Assembly: GCF_963583255.1 (NCBI RefSeq)
Contig: NC_084809.1
Coordinates: 625,001 to 689,000 of the forward strand
Length of the DNA: 64,000 nucleotides
Reading direction: 5' to 3'
Source: Pyrus communis
Taxonomy: Eukaryota; Streptophyta; Magnoliopsida; Rosales; Rosaceae
In this document: in pieces, positions 11,272 to 22,541 of the stretch
Layout of the letters: each line of letters begins with the position of its first letter
How positions within the stretch are numbered: the stretch's first letter is position 1
The notes under the pieces: generated by a model
Seen by the model: only the letters and a program-made list of their open reading frames with translations
Told to the model about the DNA's origin: nothing
The model's database searches: none
Position numbers and translations under genes: made by a program

Positions 11272-11376
11272 ATGTCGTCCGAAGCGGCAAAGGAGGCGAG
11301 GATGTGCGAGACGAAGGGCCTCTCGCCGTCGAATAAGGCTTCCCATAGGCGGATGTCGTGCCAGAGGTCGACCTCT
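11272..11376 (-). pseudogene. R2 (ribonucleotide reductase) fragment in P' (A)
   Basis: Same R2 segment as 3,790-3,895, from EEVDL to IVLE on the minus strand. It is cut at 11,376 and joined directly to the last 42 bp of a CACTA-1 element, so the N-terminal part is lost. Confidence 0.8.
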
Positions 11377-11418
11377 GTCGTAAATAGAGGGTCGCAAAAG
11401 AGTCTTTTTCTTGTAGTG
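11377..11418. mobile_element. Isolated 3' tail of a CACTA-1 element (A)
   Basis: Matches the last ~42 bp of CACTA-1, ending cttgtagtg and followed by the cca target triplet and then spacer X2. A deletion removed everything between the R2 fragment and this tail. Same junction in B at 31,211-31,252. Confidence 0.85.
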
Positions 11419-11421
11419 CCA

Positions 11422-11790
11422 AGACCTGATCTCTCCCTCTCAACCATTGTCTGAGCCAAATCTCATTTGGTATTAATATTATATTGAATTTTGTTGTAGG
11501 TCTATTTAACTTAAAAATTATAGGGTGGGAGAGAGAGGTGCTGTGCGAAGGAGAGAGAATTTGATAAATTGTGATGAAGATGTTATGTCACCTCATTATG
11601 CGTTTATTTATTTATAATAATAGGAATGTAAATTTCTTACCTTTTGGTTATTGCAACCATCTAAAAGATACTACAGAATCCCAATATGATTTACGCAACC
11701 ACATTTCTAACCAAATTAAGACTGCAACATATTTTTATTATTTATTATTTTATTTACAAGTCATAGTTTTGTGCGAGGATCAAATATCAA
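11422..11790. repeat. Spacer module X2, truncated (A)
   Basis: Matches the first ~370 bp of X1 and X3, then departs at 'caaatatcaa' into unrelated AT-rich sequence that includes a ~20-bp direct repeat (atgaaaaacaaatacgtt at about 11,790 and 11,829). No gene. Confidence 0.75.
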
Positions 11791-12022
11791 TGAAAAACAA
11801 ATACGTTGATAATTTGATATGTCATCAATGAAAAACAAATACGTTAATCAATATTTAAATAACAATCTAAATTATCAATAACCACGTCATGTGGTTTGCA
11901 AAATTTGGTATAAATAGTTTGCCTCCCTTCCATTAACAATTAACTTTTCTTAACTTTGTCTTTATATTAATTTTCTTACCAATTAATTCATTATCAACCA
12001 ATGTAAACTCATTACCAATTAA

Positions 12023-14454
12023 TGCAACATCCCGTCCCTAATTTTACGATTTTATTAATTTTAAAAAGATGAAATTGATGAAAATGCCCCTGGAGACGAG
12101 ATTGTTGATTTTTGTTGACCGTCATTTTGTGATACGTATGAGTTATTATTTTACCGTATTCTTGAAGTACTCGACGGTACGAACGCGTAGGTGCATGTGG
12201 AACCAAAATAGGAGTTACGGTTAAAATTTCACGGATTTACTAATCCGAAATATTTTTTTTTAAGAAATTATTACTTTTATTATTTTATTAATATTTGGGG
12301 ATATTTTTAATATTTTATTATTTTTCTGGCAGTGGGACCCATACTCACACCGAACTCACCTTTCCTTCTCTTCCGCATGGCATTCTCTCCCAACTTTCTC
12401 AAGCACTCTCTCTCTTCTCCCTCACTTCCCTCCCGAGTCTCTCTTTTGCAACACCGACGGCAACACCTGCCACCACACACCATCTTTTCTGAAGAACACC
12501 TCATTCACGAACTCTTTCTCAACAAATGATGACGGAGTCACATAACCCAAAGCCCTGGACGTGGCCACTCTCTCTTCATTTTCCTTATCGATGCACAGTG
12601 GCACCGCCACAGTTCAAGAATTTCTCCGACGAGGGTAAACTTCGAAAACTCCTTAAACTTTTTCAAATCACATTTTTTAGTACGATTAAAATATTTTTAA
12701 AAGTTTGAAGTGATGGTTGAATGCAGAACAAACTCGGGGAAATCTCTCCAGTTTTCTAGCAAAGGACCCGCGGGTTGCAGGCTATTTTCCGACCACTACT
12801 TGACCCAATATCGGCATGACTCAAATCCCTACTTTCCTAGCTACACTATGGTATTTAAATGGCGAGTTTTGGTTGAGTTTTTGGAGCTAAACAGAGCCGT
12901 GGTAGTTTCCTGGCCAAAATACCCAGCTCTCAACGGTTGCAGCGGCAATCGAGGAAATAAAAAGGCCCAAGTCGAATCTATGAACCGGCCCAAACCTTCA
13001 GCCAGTTGACTCGATTCGGCCTATTTCCAAAAATGCATCTGGAACCTGGAATTTTCTTGGGATATTCTTTAGAATATTCCTTGTGTTGACTTTTACGAAA
13101 TTTTCTCTAAAATCTTCCTAGGCTAATTTCGATGCCTCGAGTCCATTTTGGACATCCATTTAGTGAAATTCCGAAGTTTTAACGTAATTGACCGCCGCGG
13201 CTCGGTTGACTTTTTAAGGTTGATCGTTGACTTTTTACGAAAATTGCCTGGAACCATTCCTAGTGTATTTCGCCGCCATGATTCCAAATCCGCACTCCGT
13301 TTTCCGATGTTTAATCGTTCTAGTTGAGTTTTATTAATGGGTCCCAATATGATGCTTAGGTGCGATTCCTATCGGAGACTCTGGCCTTCATAGTCCGAAC
13401 GGCTGCGGCCTTGTATATGTGAGTGGGTCTTTTCTTTTATATGGTATTTGTATTTATTGAGTTTCGATGTATCTATATTTAGTATTGAATTTTCTACGTG
13501 ATGCCATAATTAAACTAACGTGTATGAGAAATGTCTTACGATTGGGAAATTATAAAATAATCCTGCGGGATGCTCATGTAAGAGGACTATAGTGGATGCT
13601 TTAATTAAATGTACGGCTATGGATAGTATTATGTTGACTAAAGTTATTGAATTATTGTGGCATGACCATATTTACGTTATCTACTCATCGTGTGCTACAC
13701 TAGCATTTGTACTCGCCTGGACCAGGGCCAGGCTTCACGTCACGCTCACTTTGGATCCACTGTAGGTGCCAGTCCTGTCCTAGATTGCTATAGGCAATTA
13801 GGACTCGTATGTGATGCGCATATCGCTTATCTTCACATGATTGTAGTACTAGAGCATAAATCATTATTGCACCCAGTCATGTTCATGTCAGAATACCTCT
13901 GCATGAACTCGTGTGTCAGCATATGTGAATGAGCACTCGATACGATATGTTTGTTTATGCGAGATTATGTGATTACCGGAACTTAGTTGTTTATTTTCAA
14001 AATATTGTGAAGTATTGAAATCTGGAGATATTGAGGTTATGGTAAGTATTTTCATAATATACATAGTATGTTATTTTTTGAAAACTATACTTGTTTTATG
14101 GCGAGGGGTTATTATGTTTTCGAAAAGGTTTTTACAAAGCTTTATTTTTAGGCACACTCACCCTTGTTTTTCGCCCTCCAGGTTTTAGTAGCAGAGCTTT
14201 CGTGTTGATGAGGATTCTTGGCAAATCTTGGTGTAGGAGATTCCCTTCGTTTGTATAATTTTCATTCTACTTACTTTACTTATGCTTTGACATCACTTGT
14301 GAAATGGGTTCATTCCCGCTCACAAGCACACTCTCGCATTTAGGCATTTTTAGGTTTAAATTTACTCACATTTTCCACCTCGCTACACTTTATGACTTCG
14401 GCCGACATAGCTCGATTCGGAATTCAAGTTAACACTCTGGGTCGGGGTGTGTCA
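12023..14454. mobile_element. Solo LTR II, 2,432 bp (A)
   Basis: TGCAACATCCCGTCCC at the left and GTCGGGGTGTGTCA at the right, flanked by perfect 5-bp repeats attaa (12,018-12,022 and 14,455-14,459). Related to solo LTRs I and III by ends and by internal 'ggcgaggggtta' and 'cgccctccaggtt' motifs. No coding region. Confidence 0.87.
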
Positions 14455-14459
14455 ATTAA

Positions 14460-15519
14460 CATTCCTTAGTTAGAAACGTTTCAAGAATGAATCTATTCCA
14501 GGAAAAAATTGTAATTTTCAGAATGTTTACTTTTTTTTTTTTTATTAAAAACATTCCACTATTAATTATTAAATGGAGTTTTGATGAAGTCGTTCACGAA
14601 CCGTCCCGAAATGTCAACGAAAGAAAATGGAAAACAAATGCCGCAAGGATTTGGGGTTAGAATCAAAGTCTATGTTTGGACCTAATCCAAACTTATTTCT
14701 GTCAAGTTATGATTTTGGGCTTTTGCCCCGTGTGCCGAAGATGTTATTGGGCTTAATTCGGATTGAGTGCAAACTCAAAGACGGTGCGTTTAGTCATTCC
14801 ATTCTATCACTGACAAATGAAGCCTCGAGGAGGAGTCAATCCTTTTCTCTCGCTTGGTCAAAAGCACGTACACACAGGATGTGGATCTCCACTCGACATT
14901 TTACCAAAAATTCAGCATGGACCAAGCGATATCCATATCGCAATAGTTTTACATCCTTTTCTCTCGATTGAGAGATTGGAGGCTATCGGGAATCCCATCA
15001 ACACAAGTCCAATCCTCTAGTCAACTAGGGTTTAGAGTTTTACTCCAGGTACAATACAAAGCTAGGGTTTAGTCCTTTGTCCAACATGGCTTCTTATGTT
15101 GTAATTAGCCTAGAATTAAGGAATCATGTTCTCCTTGTTATTGTAAATAGATTAGGAAACAAGAAAAACAAAAGGTGGTAAAAAGATGATGATTACGAGG
15201 CCGGCTGTTATATTGTTTTCCAAATTTGCCTCAACAATTTTCAGAATTTAGATTTTACTAAATAGGACGTCATATAATATTTGTCATGACAACATGTCCA
15301 CGTAAAAATGTGAATCTAATATATATATATATATATACAACTCTCGAAAAATGTGTGTTGCACGAATCTCTAGTTCACATTTATTTATAAAAATTAAAAC
15401 GCTTTTGGAGCGTAATTGCATTCACAATAAGAAAATATCATGATGTCTAAATTACAACTTTGAGAGTATACGAACCCGGCCCTTCTCTTACCAGAGAGGC
15501 TAAAACTGCTTGCATTCTT
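14460..15519. other. F-box 3' flank with FLA-upstream-like sequence (A)
   Basis: 14,640-14,870 is a diverged match to 58,285-58,510, the sequence just upstream of the FLA gene (shared 'tgggcttttgccc' and 'aaagacggtgcgtttagtc'-like words). An AT tract is near 15,320-15,338. No gene seen. Equivalent in B: 34,294-35,353. Confidence 0.6.
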
Positions 15520-16878
15520 CTAGATAACTTCAACTTGGCATGTCTCTGAACCCTTTTGAAACAACAAAATTTCCTTGCACAAGTCCTCTTTTGTAAGACA
15601 TGCGGGATTACCTACGAAATTCCTTGTAGAAATAGTAATCTTATTCAAAACCTCACCGTAGTTTAACAAGTACTTGAGCACTTGAACCTCCTCCTGTTCT
15701 CCGTGGAATCCACGCATAGAGACAGTCTTAAGGTGTGACGAGAGACACCCCGGCACAAGCGTTGGTGGATTGACTGGCTTGTAATCGTGATTCCATGCCG
15801 TACGATGAAGGTTTAAGATCAAGTGTTTCATACTAGGACATTTCTTGAGCAACTCTATTACAAGGTCCCAGCAAAAGCAACGAAGATCTAACTCCAGTTG
15901 GTTCAGATTCTCATAATCCGGCAGATAGCGTGCTTCCAGATACTGAGGAGCTAAAAATGTTAAATATTTAACACTTGAAGTACCTGCAAGTAACTTAGAT
16001 ATATTGGGAACATAAGATGGATATCGATGCTTATGTTTTGGTGCTATATATTTGACGTGAACTTTGGCCTTGACCAAAGATTTAGAATTGTCCAAAACAT
16101 AATTCGACGTCAAAGAAGGCCAATCGATGTTGACATTGAGGTTTTCAAGTCTCGGGGCATCAACGAAAAACTTGCAGTCGAGATTATCAGTTGTTAACGT
16201 CTTCAGCTGAGGTGCGGAGATGTTAAGTTCCAAAACATCTCCACCCACGTTTTCAACTATAGTCAAATCTTCAAGAGCAGGGCAGTTCAGAAAGATCTTT
16301 ACCCTTCTCTCATTAATATAGTCCCGAAACGTAACATGAAGGTACTTGAGGCTTGGGAAACAACCTGATGTAGATGGACTATAGGTAAGACAATTTGTGT
16401 CCAACTTCAGACTCACCAATGATCTGCACTGGAAAACGCTAGGAGGCATTTCAAATTTCTCGAAGGAATCATAATTATTATTACTAAACAAATAAAGATC
16501 AAGGTCAATGACATTGTTTTTTATGGCAGTGGATATCCATCTATGAATGCGAGAGAAATCTTCATCTTTGAAAGCGAAAGAGTGACAGTGAAGACATAGT
16601 CTTCTAATGTTGCATGATGAGCCGCATAATTTAATCACGCAGTCAACAAATCTCATAAACCTCGTTTGTTGTTGAGGTCCAGAAGAAAAATCTCTGCTAT
16701 CAAACTGTAGGCTAATGGGAGCACTGGTACACCATACGTTGTTCCATCTTGTAGACAAAATCGTGGTCCGCACGGCATGTAAAGTTGGAAGGAACGAAAG
16801 TAAGTGACAAAGAATTGCATCCGGTAATTCACTGATCCTATCTCCAGGAGGAGTTTGGCGTTTTGCTTTCGAATCCAT
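15520..16878 (-). CDS. F-box/LRR protein with FBD domain (A)
   Basis: A single-exon frame of 452 residues. Residues 12-55 form an F-box (DRISELPDAILCHLLSFLPT...TRWNNVW), the part that binds SKP1 in SCF ubiquitin ligases. The middle has irregular leucine-rich repeats (CRSLVSLKLDTNCL, FPSLKYLHVTFRD, CPALEDLTIVENV, APQLKTLTTD). From about 378 a C-terminal FBD-type segment (HLKTVSMRGFHGEQEEVQVLKYLL) ends in QVEVI. Length fits the plant F-box/FBD/LRR family, which usually has introns; this copy has none. The substrate is unknown, as for most of this fast-expanding family. The start is supported by a TATA box 60 bp upstream. The copy in B encodes the same protein. Confidence 0.92.
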   Translation of the reverse strand: MDSKAKRQTPPGDRISELPDAILCHLLSFLPTLHAVRTTILSTRWNNVWCTSAPISLQFDSRDFSSGPQQQTRFMRFVDCVIKLCGSSCNIRRLCLHCHSFAFKDEDFSRIHRWISTAIKNNVIDLDLYLFSNNNYDSFEKFEMPPSVFQCRSLVSLKLDTNCLTYSPSTSGCFPSLKYLHVTFRDYINERRVKIFLNCPALEDLTIVENVGGDVLELNISAPQLKTLTTDNLDCKFFVDAPRLENLNVNIDWPSLTSNYVLDNSKSLVKAKVHVKYIAPKHKHRYPSYVPNISKLLAGTSSVKYLTFLAPQYLEARYLPDYENLNQLELDLRCFCWDLVIELLKKCPSMKHLILNLHRTAWNHDYKPVNPPTLVPGCLSSHLKTVSMRGFHGEQEEVQVLKYLLNYGEVLNKITISTRNFVGNPACLTKEDLCKEILLFQKGSETCQVEVI

Positions 16879-16937
16879 TGCTCCTTAAAGACGATCTTGT
16901 TGGTTTTGGAGTTCTGATCATACGAACATATGAATGG

Positions 16938-16945
16938 TATATATA
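16938..16945 (-). promoter_or_regulatory. TATA box of F-box gene (A)
   Basis: TATATATA 60 bp upstream of the ATG at 16,878. The rest of the 5' flank to 17,389 is AT-rich and ends in CT-rich sequence like 7,048-7,137. Equivalent in B: 36,772-36,779. Confidence 0.55.
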
Positions 16946-17982
16946 GGCTAAAGACTAAGTTAGAGTTATCGGTTTTCTTGTAGTCCGGTTAGAGATTAAG
17001 TCCAACACATCTAAGGGCTTACTTGTGAAACAAGGGATTAAAATTAGCGAGAGAACTAACTCCTTGCGGTATTGGTATATTTAAATTTGATACCGATCCT
17101 ATATAGATATATATCCGGATTACGTACTGTGTGAGAAAGTAAAGGAATTTGGAGCTAAAATTATTTATTCAAAATCAATGAAATCTTTGTAAGTTAGTCA
17201 TATATCAGTGATCGATTATTGTTTTGAACCTCAATAAAATATTTTGATTAATTAGGCACAAATTAACGAGCAATGCTATAGTGAGAAAGTGACTCTTCTA
17301 CCCTTCTCTCTTTCACTTTGCTACTCTCCCCGTGCAAGAACTTCCACCCAACAAATTAAATTTACCAAAATAATTGAATTAACACCCCACACTACAAAAA
17401 AATGGGCCTTTTCGGACGGACAAAAAGCGTTGCGAAAGCGGCTAAAAGCGTCGCAATAGTCCTTTTACGACAGGCCTGCGACGGGTAGCAACGCGTCGCA
17501 ACAAAGTGGCGTCGTAAATGTTTGGTCGATTATATACAACGCTTTAAGCGCGTCGCAAATAGTATTAACTACGGACTTGCGACGTCAACTTACGCGTCGC
17601 AAATAAGTGGCCTCAGGTTTATAAAAATAAAAAAAATAAATGGATCGTCAAATGAGATGCCACAATGATATTATTTTTAACAGCTTCACCAAATTGTTTC
17701 ATTTGAAATTCTACTGCAGGTTCAAACTTAAATAAAATCCAAAAGCATTGATATAATTCATAATTCACAAAACAAAAAAACACTTATTTGGTTTCTTTGA
17801 TATTAAAGAAAATATTTCACTTCCAGTATTTAAACATTTATACCGTCTACAATCCTACAGGAAATATGTCACTCCTTGCTAGGAAGTTAGTTCGACAACT
17901 AACTTCCTCCCCTCGAACCTGCGAGAAATTATGTCACCCCTTGCAGCAGCTCTACTCTCAGTCCTTTGAATAGAGGCTCAAA

Positions 17983-18384
17983 TTAAAACAGAGGTATGTC
18001 CACCTCGGCAACAGTGCAAGAATTAGAGTTATTACAAACACAAAGTCTGCAAATAATTTGGGAAACAAAAAGAAAAGAAATGCATCTCTGCTCACCAATC
18101 GGAGGTACGAGTGTTCTTGAAATACAATCGAATGTGAAAGTTACCGAGTTGAACACCAATAAACTAGGCAAGCGCTCCAAAAGGCCCATCACCACGAACA
18201 AAGAATCTGCAGTCAGAAGCACAGGATGGGCATTAAAACCATGAAAGAACACTTTCGTATAAGACAAGCTATGAACAAAAAAGAGTTCCCCTTTGCAGTA
18301 ACAAGTGTGCACTCCCATCTGTGCAAACCATGCGAGAACATTTTCATATACATAGGCAACCAATTTGTGTAAACCATGATACAA
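17983..18384 (-). other. Exon-like open frame inside CACTA-1 (A)
   Basis: A 133-codon frame with a plausible GTGAGC donor after RTLVPPI. It contains MGVHTCYCKGELFFVHSL-type hydrophobic stretches that I cannot assign. The copy in B differs by only a residue or so. Possibly a captured host exon, possibly chance. Confidence 0.2.
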
Positions 18385-20100
18385 TCAAGACCAATCTTAG
18401 ACCTTCACGAGCAATCCCCCTTCTTCCGTGTACTTTTTATTTTGGTAAAATGCTGATTGTAAAAGAAAAAACATGACAAGATCCTATATGTTGGGATGCA
18501 AAGAAGAAAATATACGTATTCGATGCAGTGACATTCTTACAGGTAGATAATCTGGTTCCCTCTTCGTCAACTTACAAGCATCTGTATCATGTGTTGCGTA
18601 CATCATCCGAATAATCCCTGAACATATATAAAAAACGCAAATGAAAAAACAACAATCTTATTTCATTGTAGCAATACAAATCAAGATAAGTAAGGGAAGG
18701 GGTAGCTATCTAAAACAAAGAACAATCTTATTTCATTCTAGCAATACAAATCAAGATTACTTCACTGTAGTACTATTGATCGACAACAGAACAAAAAACA
18801 AGAATGAAGTGGAACCCTGATTCGAATGACAAAAGCAAGACCCTAACTAGAATAATAACTATCTAAAAACAAAGAAGCAAAGCAGCTTAAGATAGCAAAA
18901 AATACTCACCGAGATGATCTTCAATTCTTTTCAATTTACTACACCAGTAATGACTCTGTTGCCCAAAAAATCAGTGAACGAATATAGTACTAGTTCACCC
19001 ATGAGGATAGCAGTTTATACAATCCAAAACCTAGACCTTGGAAGCACCATTCCGCCCTCCACGACAGCACAAATACAACTTATAGAACTCGCTATTTTTT
19101 CTTTTGCCTTGTAAAGTTGGGCTATTTCAAGAAACCCCAGCAGCAAGTTACTTACTTGTACTCCACATACGACATTTTCGAGAGCCTGAGCAAGTTAAAG
19201 CCATAGGAAAAGGGTTGTATAAATATACACATATCTACCCAGCATAATTAAGATTAAGGAACATACCATCTCGGGCATAACCTCAACCACAACGCGTTCT
19301 ACAACTCGAGCTCACCGATACTTTGGCCAGAATCCGCGATCGCTAACTCACTTTTCATTGCCACTACTTAGACGTATTACATATAAACCCCATGAATTAA
19401 TACAACTACAATGTCCGAACTTTCAGGACTCGTAAAATCAGTCATATAAACAACATTATGTGAGGTTTACTTTAACAGACAATGCAAGTAAACAGAGCCA
19501 GCGGAGAAAACTAACCTTTGAATTTATTAACCAACCATTTCGCTCCTCCTTCGACACTGGCTTGCAATGACTAATCATCACACAAACAATGTTAGCGAAA
19601 GGAATGTCATAAAACCAAAAACCCCAAATTCTCCAAAGTATTAATCTTGACAATTAACATATAGTATCAATCACTATTCAGATTTAACAAAACAACAATT
19701 AAATGAAAAATTAATCTAAATACGATTACGAAAGTGGGTTCCACACAAAAAATTCAGATTGTGTAAAGAAATCAACTTTGTGAACCAAAATCCTGAATCA
19801 GATTAAAATACTCAATTGAATACCATAATTAAATTAAATTGAGATCCACAGATTCCTTTCCTTCTTCGAATCATTCGCTGTTCTGGTCTTTTTTTTCTTG
19901 TTAGGTGTTGTGGTGATAGAACATGAATAAAATCTCAATCGCATGTGGTTTTTTTCGTACGGATTTTGATTTTAAAGTTAAATTGATCAAATGGGTGTTG
20001 CTTAATTTTCGATTTTAGTAGAACCCATGTCTCGAAATCGATAAATTCATGCATAAATGCAGGGATTTGGGTAAGGGTAATGCTTTGGTGCTTGTTTGTC

Positions 20101-20805
20101 TTGAAGTTTCCGGAATTAGATAGAGGTATCGAAATGTGCGAATAGATCAAGTTATTTGATCATTCATTAGGGTTTGAGCTGCTTTTCGTGTGGAAAAAAG
20201 TATGCATTGTTGGGAATTATTTGCATGAGATCGCCAGAGCACGACAAACGAAGAATGTTCTTGATCGGAAATTCTCTCCTACAGACCCTAATGGTGCGCA
20301 TAAGAGACTAGATCGTCCTTGACGTAGGTTGCAAAGTAGTACACGTAGCTAAAACAGTTGGGAGAGTTCATCTAAACACAATACTACAAAAGTAATGTCT
20401 TACAAGAGGTAGTTTGACCAAGTGTTCATCCTCTGTAATTATCTACACGAGTAGAAAACTACTATTTCTAAAACAAGAAGGGGCTAACAAGTGCATTATA
20501 AATAAAGAAACAAGTGCAAAAACATTAAATGTTGTATGCTCAACATTTTATCTCCCTCGTTCTTTCTTGGCGGGAAAAACTCAATTTTGGTATTATAACC
20601 TAAAATTACATTGCAAGTTTATTTTAAACTTACTTACATAGAAGACCCAAACTCAAGTCTCATAAGAACCCCAATTTTGCTTCCAAATACCTAACAATGC
20701 ATACTTTTTTCACACCAATAGCAACTTAAAGGCTAATGAATGATCAAATAATTTGCTTTATGGATGCGTTTTGATTCCTCTATCTAATTCCGGAAACTTA
20801 GAGAC
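20101..20805. repeat. Inverted repeat inside CACTA-1 (A)
   Basis: Arms 20,101-20,215 and 20,688-20,805 are imperfect reverse complements (left 'agtttccggaattagataga', right 'tctatctaattccggaaact'), separated by about 470 bp. A transcript would fold into a long hairpin. The spacer has a direct repeat of 'aaaaacattaaatgttgtat' also found at about 20,845. Same structure in B near 39,947-40,660. Confidence 0.75.
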
Positions 20806-21096
20806 AATTGTCCATCAAAGAAACTACCCTTATTCAAATGGGCAAAAACATTAAATGTTGTATGATCAACATTTTAGCTTCTAGTTCTTTCTAACTTTAC
20901 CAAAAATTGAAAGCGGTGAAATACGTTTCATCGAAAGATAGGGCGTGCTATGAAAAACCAGACGCCAAATTAAAAATTTTGGGGAGGGTGTCGTATCAAA
21001 TGTCATCTTTTGCGACATTACCTAAAGTAGAGTCGCAAAAGTTTTTTTCCAAAAAACCTTACGATCTATATTACTAAGAATTTGCGATGGTTGTGT

Positions 21097-21382
21097 TGTG
21101 ACATCCCACATCGCCCAGGGGAGTGATCCTTATATGTATATTCCCATCTCCACCTAGCACGAGGCCTTTCGGGAGCTCACTGGTTTCGGGTTTCGTAGGA
21201 ACTCCGAAGTTAAGCGAGTAGAGCACGAGAGCATTCCTAGGATGGGTGACCCATCGGAAAGTTATCGTGTGAGTTCCCAAAAACAAAAACGTGAGGGCAT
21301 GGTCGGGGCACAAAGCGAACAATATCGTGCTACGGTGGAGTCGAGCCCGGGATGTGGTGGGGGCCCGGACCGGGATGTGACG
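21097..21382 (+). mobile_element. Cassandra solo LTR nested in CACTA-1 (A)
   Basis: Starts TGTGACATCCCACATCGCCC and ends GGGATGTGACG, flanked by 5-bp repeats tgtgt (21,092-21,096 and 21,383-21,387). It contains the 5S rRNA-like core (about 21,205-21,285, gaactccgaagttaagcgag and aggatgggtgac) that defines Cassandra TRIMs, which use it as a Pol III promoter. Confidence 0.88.
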
Positions 21383-21437
21383 TGTGTGCTCTGTCGCAAA
21401 TAGAGGGTCGCAAAAGAGTCTTTTTCTTGTAGTGCCA

Positions 21438-22097
21438 AGACCCGATCTCTCCCTCTCAACCATTGTCTGAGCCAAATCTCATTTGGTATTAATATTATAT
21501 TGAATTTTGTTGTAGGTCTATTTAACTGAAAAATTATAGGGTGGGAGAGAGAGCGGTGCGGTGTAAGGATCAAATACCAATTCCCCCCACCCCTCCCCCC
21601 ACCAAAAAAAAGAGAGGATGTATTATGTAGAGTGATTGGATATGATTTGGTTTGGTAGGTCGGTTTCATTTGTAATTTTCTTTTTCTTTTTTTCAATTTA
21701 AATATTGTTCCTCTTGGAATGCGGAAGAATGTGAAAGTTATTTTTTGGGGGATTTTAGTTGGATGAAGACAGAGTTCAGGGTTTGGGATGTTGGGCGGAA
21801 GAGAGATTGGATTTTGGCTTGTTTTAGTTTAGGGTAATGCTAGGTAAACTTAATTTGTACATAAAATTTTGCAAACTCAATGGCATGGAAGACAATGGTT
21901 GATTATTACATAAGCACTGATAAACGTGGTATCTCCTATTGATGACACATCATTTAGTTTACAAACTAAATAAATGACATGGAAGGTGATGATTGAGTTG
22001 TTACTGAAACATTGATAAACGTGCTCGTTCCTATTGATGACACATCATTTAGTTTACAAATTTAGTCTCCCTAGCATCGCCCTTTAGTTGAAGCCCA
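21438..22097. repeat. Spacer module X3 (A)
   Basis: Single-unit relative of X1, without the 180-bp duplication and without the MITE. An internal stretch is missing compared with X3 of copy B. It leads directly into copy B. Confidence 0.8.
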
Positions 22098-22541
22098 CTA
22101 CTAATCTAGTAATTATGTAAACCATTTACCCGCGAATGTGGAAATTGATTTGTGCAATATAAGCATAGATCTGGGTATAGACACGAGTTTATGCAATAAT
22201 ACTAGGCAGAAAAATAATATTTCAACTAGGAACATTATAGAAGATGCTTAGCTTCGCACAATATAGAGATTAGCCCATTTTCGGGAAGAACATGGAATGG
22301 TAAAGGATCCAGCATGCGGAACAGTGAATTTCAAACGGAAATCGAGAGATGGGTTCAAAGTGTTATCTAATTGCTCACAAATAATGAATGCATTGACGAT
22401 TTGCATTAATATGAATAACATAATAGACGAATTTCCAAGTTCGAAATACCCATTTCATGTTAACTTTTAAGAATCAAAACGACTTCTTTTCTTGCATTGT
22501 AAGGCGACCGCGACGGAGATGGATATGGAGATGCCTAATCA

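Larger units (their letters stand above)
8376..11376. repeat. Inner module P' (A), diverged partner of module P
   Basis: 8,376-8,555 matches 1-177, 8,556-8,760 matches 2,735-2,945, and 10,390-11,376 matches 2,975-3,900. P' lacks the MCM2-like block (178-2,735) and instead has about 1.6 kb (8,815-10,390) with an unidentified two-exon frame and GA tracts. This older duplication makes the array two-level. Confidence 0.85.
17390..21434. mobile_element. CACTA-1 transposon, non-autonomous, 4,045 bp (A)
   Basis: Begins CACTACAAAAAAATGGGCC and ends TTTTTCTTGTAGTG, the CACTA (En/Spm) terminal type, with a 3-bp target repeat cca (17,387-17,389 and 21,435-21,437). Both ends carry clustered subterminal words such as gcgtcgcaa and ttgcgac in either orientation, the usual transposase-binding design. 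The exact empty site is at 7,136. No transposase frame is present; the interior has exon-like sequence and an inverted repeat, and a Cassandra solo LTR is nested near the right end. Confidence 0.88.
1..22097. repeat. Tandem segmental duplication unit, copy A
   Basis: The first base of the window reappears at 22,098 and at 46,454, and the sequence then runs collinear for kilobases. Order within this copy: truncated MCM2-like gene, R2 fragment, hAT with nested solo LTR I, Cassandra remnant, spacer X1 with MITE, inner module P', R2 fragment 2, CACTA-1 tail, spacer X2, solo LTR II, F-box gene, CACTA-1 with nested Cassandra LTR, spacer X3. Solo LTR I is found only in this copy. The left edge is the window edge, so the true start of the unit is not seen. 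Confidence 0.93.

Noticed and set aside
12295..13009. Small plus-strand genes within solo LTR II
   Set aside because: They lie wholly inside an LTR, carry no family signature, and change between copies A and C.
21205..21285. 5S ribosomal RNA gene
   Set aside because: Similarity is to the 5S-derived core of Cassandra LTRs. The flanks, TG...CA ends and 5-bp target repeats show an LTR, not a 5S gene. The same applies near 45,170, 45,320 and 63,073-63,155.
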